From Notamacropus eugenii (Eukaryota > Chordata > Mammalia > Diprotodontia > Macropodidae): 64,000 nt of DNA. This document shows, in pieces, positions 22,716 through 33,500 of the stretch. The position numbers were made by a program, and so were the translations under genes. Position 1 is the stretch's first letter; each line of letters begins with the position of its first letter. The stretch is from assembly GCF_028372415.1 (NCBI RefSeq), contig NC_092873.1:355660128-355724127 (forward strand), in the 5' to 3' direction. The notes below the pieces were generated by a model that did not search any database, was not told the DNA's origin, and saw nothing but the letters and a program-made list of their open reading frames with translations.

Positions 22716-25400
22716 TAGAGATGTCCCCTACATTCTGGTTGGTGGCACTCACCTCAACTTCTTTTCCCCCACACTCCAGTTTACAACTTCTCAGTTCCAA
22801 GCTTGACATCAAAATCTCATGCTTTCTCTGTCTGCACATTCACATTAGAGAAAATAGTGTTGGGGCAAAGCCCAGTTTAGGAGTTCCCATTGGAAACTCC
22901 CATACCTCCAAGGAATCACCTGTCCTGGCTTTTCCTTCCACTTGGTCTTTCAGTCTTGTGGACAAACCTCCCCATTTTGCTGTTACTTGTCCTGCTGTCT
23001 GTCCTTCCCCTCCCCTTAAGACAATTCCCTCTGCCTGGTCCCTGTTTTCCTGGGCTCACTGTGTTTTCCAGACTTGGGAGAGGGAGGGAACCAGTGATGG
23101 AAAGTCACTTCTTGGTTTTTAAGCCTATAGGTGAAGAATCATTTCCAGAGTTTTTTCCCTCCATGTGATATGAGAGGATGAACCCTTTATTCCAAGGATC
23201 CTCTTCATAACTAGGGAACTGGGCTCTTCGCTAGTTCTTGAGAATGCCCCAGTACTCTACTAACACCATGTGGAATCTGGAGGGAGGAGTCAAAGCTTCT
23301 TTGCAGCCATCAATCTAAAATGGTTTTTCCCAGAATGGACGCTTCTGATGCTATCCTGGTCCCTGAATCCTCCCATTTGGGTTGTGCAATTCTTTAAGTG
23401 ACTAACTGGAAAGCTATGTTGGCCTGAAACCACTGAAGAAACAGAGAGGCTGCTTTATTCTCTGTTGCACCCCAGCCCCTGAACACTACCCCCTGTGCTT
23501 TCCCACATTCACCCTGAAGAGGGCAGCTGTGCCCAGCCATTTGGTGGTGCCAACAATCCTGGGGAAGCTGGTTAACAAAACAACATAAGTCACATGTTTG
23601 AGGGGGTGCCCGAACAGGCTGATGGGACAGGGAAGGGAGGCCCACGTGGGGTGGGCAGAGCCAAGGGAAGGCTTTGGCGGGGTTGCCAGCAGTAGAAAAT
23701 ATCCAAACTTGAGCTGTTTAGGAAAAAAAAAAAGCAGTGGGGAGGAGGGCCTCCCGGTTACAGTTGAGAGGCCCCTACAGGGAAAGAGGGTAAAGGCATG
23801 GGGGGAGGCTCCTTAACACACACATACATCCATAGCTTATAGAAACTTGGAATGCTGGCAGGATTTCTGCATGAAAGCACCCTTTAGATAAGAACCTCAT
23901 CAGCCTATCCTCATCATCCCCAAGGTCCAGGGGGTAGGATGGGGGTAAGGGGAAATAACGTCCACTCGCACAATTTTTGTGCCATGTGGCACAAGGTGGT
24001 GCTGGTCTGATGCCAACTACTGCACTGTAGTCTTTATTTATCTTTCCAAGAGCCTCAGGAAACCCACACTGATGAATCCCCTGTCCTGGTGAGCAGCCAA
24101 AATGTCTCCTCTCCTTAGGCCCAGCCTTGATCCAGGAAGCCAAGGGGAAACCAAGTCCTGAGAGATTGGTGCCAGACATGGGGTGGAGCACTATTGACTC
24201 CCCATCCTAGGTTCAGAGGCACTCTCTTCCCTAATACAAAGAGCAAAAAAATGTTAGCAGTAAACTTGTCCATCAAAAAGCCAAAGGGAATAGGATTTAG
24301 AGCTTAAAAATGGTCTTAAGAGATCATATTTAAATGAATACGGTAGATTAGATGGGAATGCCCAATGTTTCCTTAAAAAAGTGGTCTTGGGGAGCTAATT
24401 TTACAGGGTCCTTAAAGGCTTTTTCTTGTGTTTTTAGCTGTCCCTCTGGAATGATCTTTGGGTACCCACTTCTTTTGGTCTCCAGTGTCAGCCACTGCCC
24501 AAAGCTGAGTGGTTTGACTGCAGGGATTCTCTTGTCTACAGAATACCTACTTCAAGGCCCCTGCTGGTTCATCCTGCTCAGGCAGGGTCCAGAGCTTAAG
24601 ACTTCTCAGAGCCAAAAATTTCCAGCTGGGGGATTTTGAGAGGAGATGCATGTTGGTTTACGGGAAGGAAATCTAAATGGAAACAGGAACGTCTGAGTTA
24701 AAGCCTTGACAAGGACCCGTGGCTCAGTCCTGGAATAACGGAGAGTTAAATTCTCAATTGCTGGGAGCCTTCCGTGGGAGTAGGGCTCCTTTGCTCAGAT
24801 CCAGTGGCCTAAACCTTGGAGTGTTTCGTGTTCTTGGCCTGCAAGATGGGGGAGGGGCTCTAATGAGAGGATTTCAAGATGTACCAAAGGCTCTTACTCT
24901 TCTCTATCCCCCCCCCCCAGGTGGGGCTCTGGACACAAGGGAGAAAAACATTCCGCTGAAATCTTTGGATGATTCTTTCCCCCTAGCCCCCCAGGGAGAC
25001 AGGAATTCTGTGAGAAATATAAAAAGGGGGCCAAAGTTCCCATGGACGTTAAAAAAAAGGAAAGGATCCAGAACGTGGTTGGCAGGGGCAGTGCTGAGCA
25101 CAGACCGTGGGAGCCCTCCTCTCACATCCAACAAAAAAGGTCCCAAACGGCAGCCAACCAAACCTTCTTGGGGCGCACCTCCGGGACCCGCAGCCCTTTA
25201 AGAGCCTTGCCAGGAGTGCTGGGGACGGCTGTTAGGGATGGCAGTTGGGGAAGGGCAGTTGGGAGTTGGGAGCATCTCCCTGGAAGACTGATGACGGCCC
25301 CCCTCCGAGGTCTTGGGTTTTCCTTTGGGAAAAGCCATCATCAGACCCCCCCCCCCCCCATGTTCCATCATGGCAGGGCAGAGATGGTAGAAAAAGGGAA
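22716..25400. other. Intergenic DNA leading to the MSL1 CpG island
   Basis: No gene is recognised. There is one CACGTG (23643-23648), an (A)n run near 23720 and C runs near 24909 and 25348. GC content rises from about 25.2 kb on. Confidence 0.5.
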
Positions 25401-26078
25401 CTGTCCGCCTCGAGGGCGGCGTGGGCTCGGGGTGCATGCTCCGTGGAATGGCCGGTGTTTCTGAGGCCACGGTGCCAAGCGCAGGAGTGCCCGGCGCTGC
25501 ACCAAGCGGGCGGTGCTCGGGGCAGAGTTAAGGGGCGCAATAACACGGAGGCTGGGGCCGGACCCCACAGCCAGCCCCCGCCTCGCCCCCGAACGCCTTT
25601 CTTCACCGCCTCCCCTTTCCCCAGGGGCCCCTTCAAAGCCTAATCCTCGCAGACCCCACCCCCCTCCCCAGCTCCCTGCGGCTTCCCTCCTTTCCCCGGC
25701 TGTGCGGCTTCTCCCTCCGAACACCCGGGGCCTCCTCCTTTCAGCTCGCTCCCGCCCCTCCCTCCTCCGCCCCCTCCCCTCCGCGCCCTGAATGGCGGCT
25801 TCGGCCCCTTTCACAATAGCGCCCCCTCCTCTCGCCTCTTTTTTCCCTCCCTCCCGCTGCCCTCTCGGGCGCATGCGCCCTGCGCTCGGCGGCAGCGGTG
25901 GCTCCGGCTCCGGGAGACTCCGTTTTTTTTAAAGGGAAACGCGAAGGCACCGGAGGCCGTGAAGGGGGTGGGGACCCCCAGTTAGTGGAGACCCTCGGAG
26001 GGAGGGGGGCGGCGGCGAAGACCAAGCCCTCCAAGCAGCGGGCCCATCCCGCACCCCCCTCCTGAGGAGGGGGGGGCC

Positions 26079-26099
26079 ATGGAGGCGCGGGGCGGCTGA
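26079..26099 (+). other. Short upstream ORF (6 codons plus stop)
   Basis: An ATG in a good context (GGCCATGG) opens a frame of six codons ending in TGA, before the MSL1 start. It matters only if the transcript begins upstream of it. Confidence 0.4.
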
Positions 26100-26182
26100 G
26101 GCGAGCTCCAGGGCGGGGGGCCGGGGCCGGGGCCGGGCGGCGGCGGCGGCGGCAGCGGCGGCGGCGGCGGCGGACTCTGGGG

Positions 26183-26374
26183 ATGAGCCCGGGGGCGGCC
26201 GGGTGCGGGCTCCCGCCTCCCAGGCGCAGGCGGAGGCGGCAGCGGCAGCAACAGCGGCGGCAGCAGCAGCAGCAGCGGCGGGGCCCCCATGGGCGGGCTG
26301 CGCGCCCCAGCCGCGGCCTCGACTTCTCCTCACGGGGGCGGGATGGCGCCCCGGCCCGGGGGGAGCAGCGCTAG
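26183..26374 (+). other. Upstream ORF of 63 codons in MSL1 5' UTR
   Basis: It opens with ATG 320 nt before the MSL1 ATG, in a different frame, and ends before the main start. The product would be Arg/Gln-rich low complexity, an effect of the GCGGCAGCAGC repeat. It may dampen MSL1 translation; no protein function is implied. Confidence 0.4.
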
Positions 26375-26502
26375 CCGAGGCCCGGGGCCGCGCCGCTGAG
26401 CCCAGCGCCGCGCCAGCCGAGCCCAGGCCGCCCAGCGCTCCCGCTCCCGCCTGCCCTCGCCCTCCAGCCCAGCCCAGCCCGCGCCCTCCGCCCCGGGCCA
26501 CC

Positions 26503-29500
26503 ATGACCATGAGATCGGCCGTGTTCAAGGCGGCCGCGGCGCCCGCCGGCGGCAACCCCGAGCAGCAGCAGCGGCTGGACTACGAGCGGGCGGCGGCGCT
26601 GGGCGGGCCCGAGGAGGAGCCCGGGCCGCCCGAAGCCCAGTTTCTCTCTCGCCATCGTAAGCTCAAAGAGCCCGGGCCGCCCGTGGCCTCCTCGCAGGGG
26701 GGGAGCCCGGCGCCTTCCCCGGCCGGAGGAGGAGGTGGTGGCGGAGGTGGAGGAAGCGGCGGCGGCAGCGGCAAGGGCCGGGGCTTGGTGCTCCCGGCCG
26801 GGGCGGCCCCCGGGCAGCAGGAGGAGAGTTGGGGCGGCTCCGTGCCCCTGCCGTGCCCGCCCCCCGCCACCAAGCAAGCCGGGGTCGGGGGGGAGCCGGC
26901 CGCGGCAGGCTGCAGCCCCCGCCCCAAGTACCAGGCGGTGCTGCCCGGCCAGACGGGCTCCCAGGTGGCGGCGGCCGCGGACAAGGGCGGGGCCACCCCT
27001 CCCGCCGCCACCGCCTCGGACTCGGCGGGACCCCCGCCGCTCCCTCCGGCCGGGCCGCCGCCCCTGCCGCCCGCCGCCGCCACTGCCACCGCCGCCGCCG
27101 GAACCCTGGCGGCCTCGGAGGGGCGATGGAAGAGCGTGAGGAAGAGCCCCCTCGGGGGCGGCGGCGGCTCGGGCGCCAGCAGCCAGGCCGCCTGCCTCAA
27201 GCAGATCCTCCTGCTGCAGCTGGACCTCATCGAGCAGCAGCAGCAGCAGCTGCAGGCCAAGGAGAAGGAGATCGAGGAGCTCAAGACCGAGAGGGATTCG
27301 GTACGGGACGGGTTAATCGCGGTTCGGCTTCTGGGGGAGCGGTGCGCATGCTCCCCCTGCAGGAGGGGGTGGGTGGCGGGGTTAAAGGGCATCGCATGGT
27401 TAGGGCCCTGGTGCACCTAGAGTTAACTTTGGGTGGCGGCGGGGGCTGCGGCTTCAGCTGTGGCGGTGGCGGGGCTGCTGCTGCGCATGTTTCTCTGGAG
27501 ACCCTGGGAGAGGGGTTAAAGGGCAAAGGCCCGGCGAAGCGGGAGGGAAGGCTTTGCGCATTAAGGGGTTAAAATGGTAGCTCGGGGTTTGGGAGATGCT
27601 GAAGAGAGAAGGGACCCCGGCAGCTAGGAGGTTAAATACACGGTGAGGGGACGCGCAGAAAGGCGCTGTGGGCGCCTCATGCGGGGCTTGTGTGGAAGGG
27701 GTTAACTTAAAGGGCTCCAGGGTTTGTAATGCATTGTGGGGGAGGGAGACAGCAGCTGCTGCTCCAACCACTGCAGCAACATCCTTTGGCCCTTTTGTGG
27801 CAGGAGGTCTGGGGGGCACATGGTGAAACCCCACCTTAGATACCAAAGAACACTGTATCAGACGCTTCACCGCCTTTGACTCCAGGGGGTCTGCAGGGGG
27901 AGCCTGAGCTCTAACACACGCCCATGCCGAAGAGCCCCTCTTTTGAGCTTGAGAACTGGCTTGTTGAGGCTGGAGGGGGTCTCCGTAGGATACTGCAAGA
28001 GAGAGGATGTGGAATGTACTAGAAAGAAGCAAAATTCTCCTTTTAGGAATTTCAGAATAATAAAAAATGGTTTAATATATTGTCTTTTTCTTGGAGGAAA
28101 AGAATATCCGGCCATATTTTAATAATTGGCAATTGAAGATACATCCATTTTAAAGACTATTCCATCACCTTGAAATGTCGCAAAAGCAGTGGGGTGCCGT
28201 GGTCTACCATAGCCCGGGTCCCCACAACCTGAGGCTTTGCAGCTGCCTAAAAATAAACCTGTTCCCTATTTCTACACTTGCCGTGTTGAGGCTGCGGTGG
28301 ACTTTTTTTGGGCTTTGTGTGCGCCAGGGGATGAGCAGGGGAGCAGTGGCATTGCCGTTTTGTTTGCTTTCCCAATGGTTCGGGTCAGGCGGCGGTCCAT
28401 CCTTGTATTGGGGGGGCAGTCCGCGAGGTGGGCTGGGAGCTGGGGCACATCTCATGGTGCTGGTCTGTGGAAGTTACCCAACATGGAGGTGGCCCTGCTC
28501 CGCTACTGTACTGCAGTCGGAGGCTGTGATGGTACTGTCATTACAACACATCCTATCCTTACGTGAGGGACTTGGAGGGGAGGGGGGCTGGCCGGGAGGA
28601 GGGGGGAGAGAAGAAATCAAGGAAATGTCACCCACAGGCCGTGGTTAAGTAACGTTAAGGCTGTGACTCAAAACAGATACCAGGAGATGAACTGAGAGTT
28701 ATGGCTGACACTGGGGGGCCCTTTCTGCTGATTGTCGAGGTCTCTGCTCAGTTCCTGAGGTAATGCTCCCTGCGAACTGCTCTCCTAGGCAGAAAGAGTG
28801 GGGTGAGTTGAGGATAAAAGAGTGTCAGTCTTAACTTGGCGTTCACCGCTTCTGTTGTGTATTGCAGTCTTAGCGTTGCTTAAGCTGCTTTCTCTTGTTC
28901 CATTTCTCTTGGCCTCTGAACTGCATCTCTGCAGCTGAATGGGTATAATGGAGGTAGCACTAAAAGGAAATTCTTGTTTCAGGTTATGAATGGAATGGTT
29001 GGCACCTTTTCTCTAAATTTTTTAATTTGGAGTATTGAATGGTAGTCAAGGCCTCCTTCATTTTTATTTGATTTCAGTCCTCTTCCTCCTTTATTTTTTT
29101 CTTTTAGGATGGGAGGAGGGAATTATCAGTATTCTGAGAGTAGCATATAAGTAATTTGTGGCAATTGACCTCAAATGCGGAGGTTATATGCAGGATTTCC
29201 CTCGAATGATCACTAGGATTTTAAGGAACTGGGTTCTTTCCCAAGCCCTTCAAATGGAGGACTCATTGTTCTCCAGAGAGTTCTTCAGTAACAGTGAGGT
29301 CCTCAGAGTGGCACCTTCCTTTGGGAGCTCTTATTTCATGCACAACATGCCATTTGGACTTTGTCCTTTATATATGAGGATTTGGAAAGGTACAACTTAG
29401 AAGAGGAATGGAGGTGTAGAGGGTGCGGTCTGGGGAAATTTGGGACCTGCCAAAAGGTGAGTTCTGAAAACTCCATTGCTGAATTGTGGCTGCTTTATTG

Positions 29501-30483
29501 GAAGTACAAGATTGGAACACTGAAAGAAGAGGTCTCTTCCCCTGCCTTTGGGAAGCATCTTCTACCTGAACAACAAGATGTACCCTGTATTCATTGTATC
29601 CTGTTTAACCCCTACAGTTAATGATATACCTTTATCTCCCATATCATGTGTTTTCCAAATGGATGTTTGTCTGCTAATGAAAAATTAGTTGAATCTGATA
29701 GGGAAGGGAGAAATACATGATCCTGCCTCCCAAAGAGGACTGAGTACCTGTGTTTTGTTTTTACGTTAAGCCTATGGTTTGTAACTTTTTCCTTTGTAGC
29801 TCCTTGCTCGGATTGAACGTATGGAAAGACGGATGCAGCTGGTGAAGAAGGATAATGAGAAAGAGAGGCACAGGCTGCTTCAAGGATATGAGACTGAAGA
29901 CCGAGAGGAGCCTGAACTTTCTGAGAAGATTGAGCTGGAGTGCCAGACAGAACTTTCAGAGACATCCCAGGCCCTGCCATCGAAACCTTTCTCATGTGGA
30001 CGGAGTGGGAAGGGACACAAAAGGTAACACAGCTGTCCGTGCCTAGCCACAAGGCCTGTGTCTGGGGGGAAGGGAATACAGAGGGGATCATCTGAGACAT
30101 GAGGCAGAGGCAAAGATTCACCAAAAATTCAGTGAGAAGGTTTCCTCCAGGCTGTCCCAACCAACAGTCAAGTCAGCCAGTGTTGTAAATGCCTTTTCTG
30201 CGCCTGAGGTCTGCTGGGCACCTGGGTGGGATCACAGGAGCCACAGAGGCAAATCAGCCCCATGGAGACAACGTAACAGAAGTAGAGGTGAAGTGGACAG
30301 AGCCCTAGGGTCAGGTAGATCTGAGTTCAAATGTGGCCTCAGATAGTCATTAGCTGTGTGACTCTGGTCAAGTCACTTTACTTACCTGCCTCAGTTTCCT
30401 TAGCTGTAAAAGGAAGATAAAAATAGCATGTATATCCCAGGACTGTTGTGAGGATCAAATGGGATGGTGCTATTTAATTGTCA

Positions 30484-30527
<44 letters not shown>

Positions 30528-33500
30528 CCAGCCAGTTCAGTTTTTTCCTAGTGCTGGAAGAGGCAGGGCAGGTGGGACAGACCCTAGGTGCTGTAGGAAT
30601 GCTGAGATGGGAGGATTCATTTTCGAGAGGGGGAACCAGAGGCTCCCTGAGGTCCCTCCAGCCTGGATGCTCCGGTGTTATGGCTCTGCTATTTGTCTGA
30701 GTTAAGAGAGGCCTTGTGATGGAGGAGGTTTTACAGGAAGTTTTGGGATTGAGATAGATGCAGATAAAAAAGGATGAGGACTGAAAGGGCAGGGAATAGG
30801 ATGAGGAGGAGAAGGAGCAGGTGTCTCAGGGGCAGAACAATAAGGAGAGGAACTCAGAAGGAGTGGAAGTGGATGTTGGAGAGTGGTGGTGACATTACCA
30901 TGGGGCTGGGTAGTAGGTAGTCTGATTGCTGAGTTAGTGAGTTTGGATGCATTTGGTAGGACGGAGCTAATTATAAATTGCTAAGCTGTATACATTTTAG
31001 AAGGTGGCGTAACTTAGTGGATGGAGTGCTAGACTTGAGAGAACCAGTTCTTCAGCTGGGTTCTTTTTCTGCCTCAGAGACGGTTAACTATCAGTGTTAC
31101 TCTAGGCCTCAGTTTTCTATCTGGAATTCAGGGGTTGCACTAGATGATCCTTTCTTATTTTAAATCTGTGATTTGAATAAAGCAAAGGGTAGACCCTGAA
31201 GGTTGCTTGTAATTCTTGAATTCTACAAATGGCTTTAAGAATGTATGCCAGTGTCTGTATTGCAAAGGTAAGGTTCCTAAACGCTCATCGTTTGGGGACA
31301 AAGGGGGTTAAAATTCTCACTTCCTTTCCTCAAAATTCATTCAGAAATCATTACATTGGGTTTATATCTTTACCTTTTCAATAGGAAATCCTCATTTGGA
31401 AGTGCGGAGAGAAAGACTCCAGTTAAAAAGCTGGCTGCTGAATTTTCAAAAGTCAAAACAAAAACTCCTAAGCACTCTCCTGTTAAAGAGGAACCCTGTG
31501 GCTCTTTACCTGAAACTGTGTGTAGACGTGAACTGAGGAGCCAAGAGACTCCAGAAAAACCCCGGTCTTCAGTGGACACCCCCCCCAAACTCTCTGTCCC
31601 CCAGAAGGCACCCAGCACTCACCCCAAGGAGAAAGCCTTCACAAGCGAGCTAGAAGAATTGCCGTACCTTTCCACCACAGAAATGTACTTGTGTCGTTGG
31701 CACCAGCCTCCCCCATCACCATTACCATTACGGGAACCCTCTCCAAAGAAGGAGGAGACTGTAGCAAGTAAGGCATAGCGAACACTTGCTCTTATACCCT
31801 AGTGGTGGCGGTCGAGCTAACACGTGTGAAAATGCCATTGGCATTTTTTAAAAGGTACAATCAATAAAGCAGCGTTCTGTCAAGAAAGTGTAAGTTAACA
31901 GCCAGAGACAGACACTGTGCAGGCATTGCAAATAGATGGAATTACTGAAAATGTACTCAATGTATTTGCCTGCTTACAACCCTGGGAGATGTGTTTACCA
32001 GTAAGTTGCTTCTCACATGAGCACCAGACTTGGGGGTATAGTCTCCAGAAACTTGCATGCCCTCTGAGAGAAGTGGGTTTTTCTGTGCTCTGAAATGCAT
32101 AGAATTTAGACTTTGCCATGCATAACTGTTCCTGCAATTGATATTTATGTAAAGCCTCGAAGGCTGGCCTTTGGGTGCTCTCAGGGACTAAAGAGTATTT
32201 TAGAGTTGGGGAGACAATTTGGGCAGGGGAGGTTCACAATTGAATCTTCCCTCTTTGATTATACAAACACTCATTTGTATCTCAGTCTTGGTCTGAGGGG
32301 ACAAGAGGTATCACCTAAAGACCAGCAGTTCCATTTTTTTCTTAATATATTTCACAAAAGGTCTAAAATGTGAAGAATTCATTTTAATTTCAGGTAGCCT
32401 ATTGGTTGTTGATCTATTTAAATAAAATGAAACAATAAGGACTTTCTTGGGGGTGTATCTGAGCTGTTGGGAGGGTGGGAGGAAAGGCACCTTCATCATC
32501 TCCCCCTTTTTTTTTTCTCGCCCTCCTGCATGGCTTCCCTACAGAGGTACTTTCATGTCAGTCTGTATCTCTAATGCTCCTTCAGTCATGTAATTTGAGT
32601 CTGTTAGTCACTGTAGGTGCTCTAGGGTGGTGGGGAAACCTTCTGGAATAGAATTGCAACCTTAAGTGTGTGACATTGGGCTTTGCTCCTAGCAGGGATG
32701 GGGATGTGAATCCATTCCAGAAAGGAAAGTGCAGTCTCCAGCCTTTGTCCGTCTGTCCTAATGCTGAAATTGGAATGGTGGAGAGAGATTGCTCTCGGTT
32801 TGACTGGGCCTGTGTATTTAAATGGGTGGGGGGAAAGGTAGGAGAGAATCTTGAATTAGGTCCAGATTTCTTGTTGGTTTCAATCAGATGAACAGGTTCG
32901 TCCTTTTTTGGTTTACCTTGGTGCCGTAGCAACATCATGTAACAACGTAAAGGAAAACGGGGAAGCAGCTCCCCATCCACTCTGGGAAATGGCTGAGCTG
33001 GAGGAGCTATTCTTTGTGCCTGGCTGTTTTTGAAGACCAGACTTAAATTCTAAACCATTTCCTTTAGATTATGGGGAAAGCGGGGACTGAGAAAGCGTGA
33101 TTTGGGGACACCTGAATCCATTGAAGAGACAAAGCTGTAAATACACATGTGAATCCTTCTTCTCGATGGCCCTATTTCATGTGAAAATCTCAGTGGCTTC
33201 TTTCAAGGGAACCAGGTTCCTGTTGTTTCGTGCCTATTGTTCAGGCTAGATCAGTCAAGGTGTAGTCTATGTAAAGGGGAAGAAGAAAGAACACATCTGC
33301 AAGTTTTAAGAATACCAGTCCTGTTTTGGAAAATAGGGTCAACTCTTACTCACCTGCCATGTTCTGAGTTTAGGGTTTTATATCCTTGACCATCAACTGT
33401 TGCAAAGAAACCGCCCTAAATAATGAAGAGAAAGAAGAAATCTCAGTGTAAATGGTGGTGGGCTTATTTTTTCCCTCTTTTTCTTTCTTTTTTCCCCCTT

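Larger units (their letters stand above)
25400..26502 (+). promoter_or_regulatory. MSL1: MSL1 promoter CpG island and 5' UTR
   Basis: A very GC-rich island runs through the start of MSL1. It carries a perfect palindromic NRF1 site GCGCATGCGC at 25869-25878 and GCGCC/CCTCC-rich sequence typical of TATA-less promoters. The transcription start probably lies between about 25880 and 26150. Purine-rich GCGGCGGCGG and AGCAGCAGC repeats fill the 5' UTR. Confidence 0.7.

Noticed and set aside
18544-23648. Isolated CACGTG E-boxes at 18544 and 23643 as distal clock enhancers
   Set aside because: Single hexamers at this spacing are expected by chance over 64 kb; only the cluster in NR1D1 intron 1 is notable.
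26203-26502. In-frame N-terminal extension of MSL1 by 100 residues
   Set aside because: The extension opens with GTG, is low-complexity Ala/Pro from a GC-rich 5' UTR, and the ATG at 26503 has a strong Kozak context and matches the human start.
26371-27416. Long minus-strand frames opposite MSL1 exon 1
   Set aside because: They are mirror images of a GC-rich, stop-poor exon. They read as Pro/Gly/Ala/Arg runs without domains or splice support.
30290-30400. tRNA gene suggested by box-like text in the SINE
   Set aside because: The A/B-box-like parts belong to a SINE head; no cloverleaf or CCA-ready acceptor stem could be drawn. The same applies to the other SINEs here.
30484-30526. CRISPR-like direct repeats
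   Set aside because: This is a dinucleotide microsatellite. No spaced direct repeats occur anywhere in the window, and the genome is a vertebrate's.
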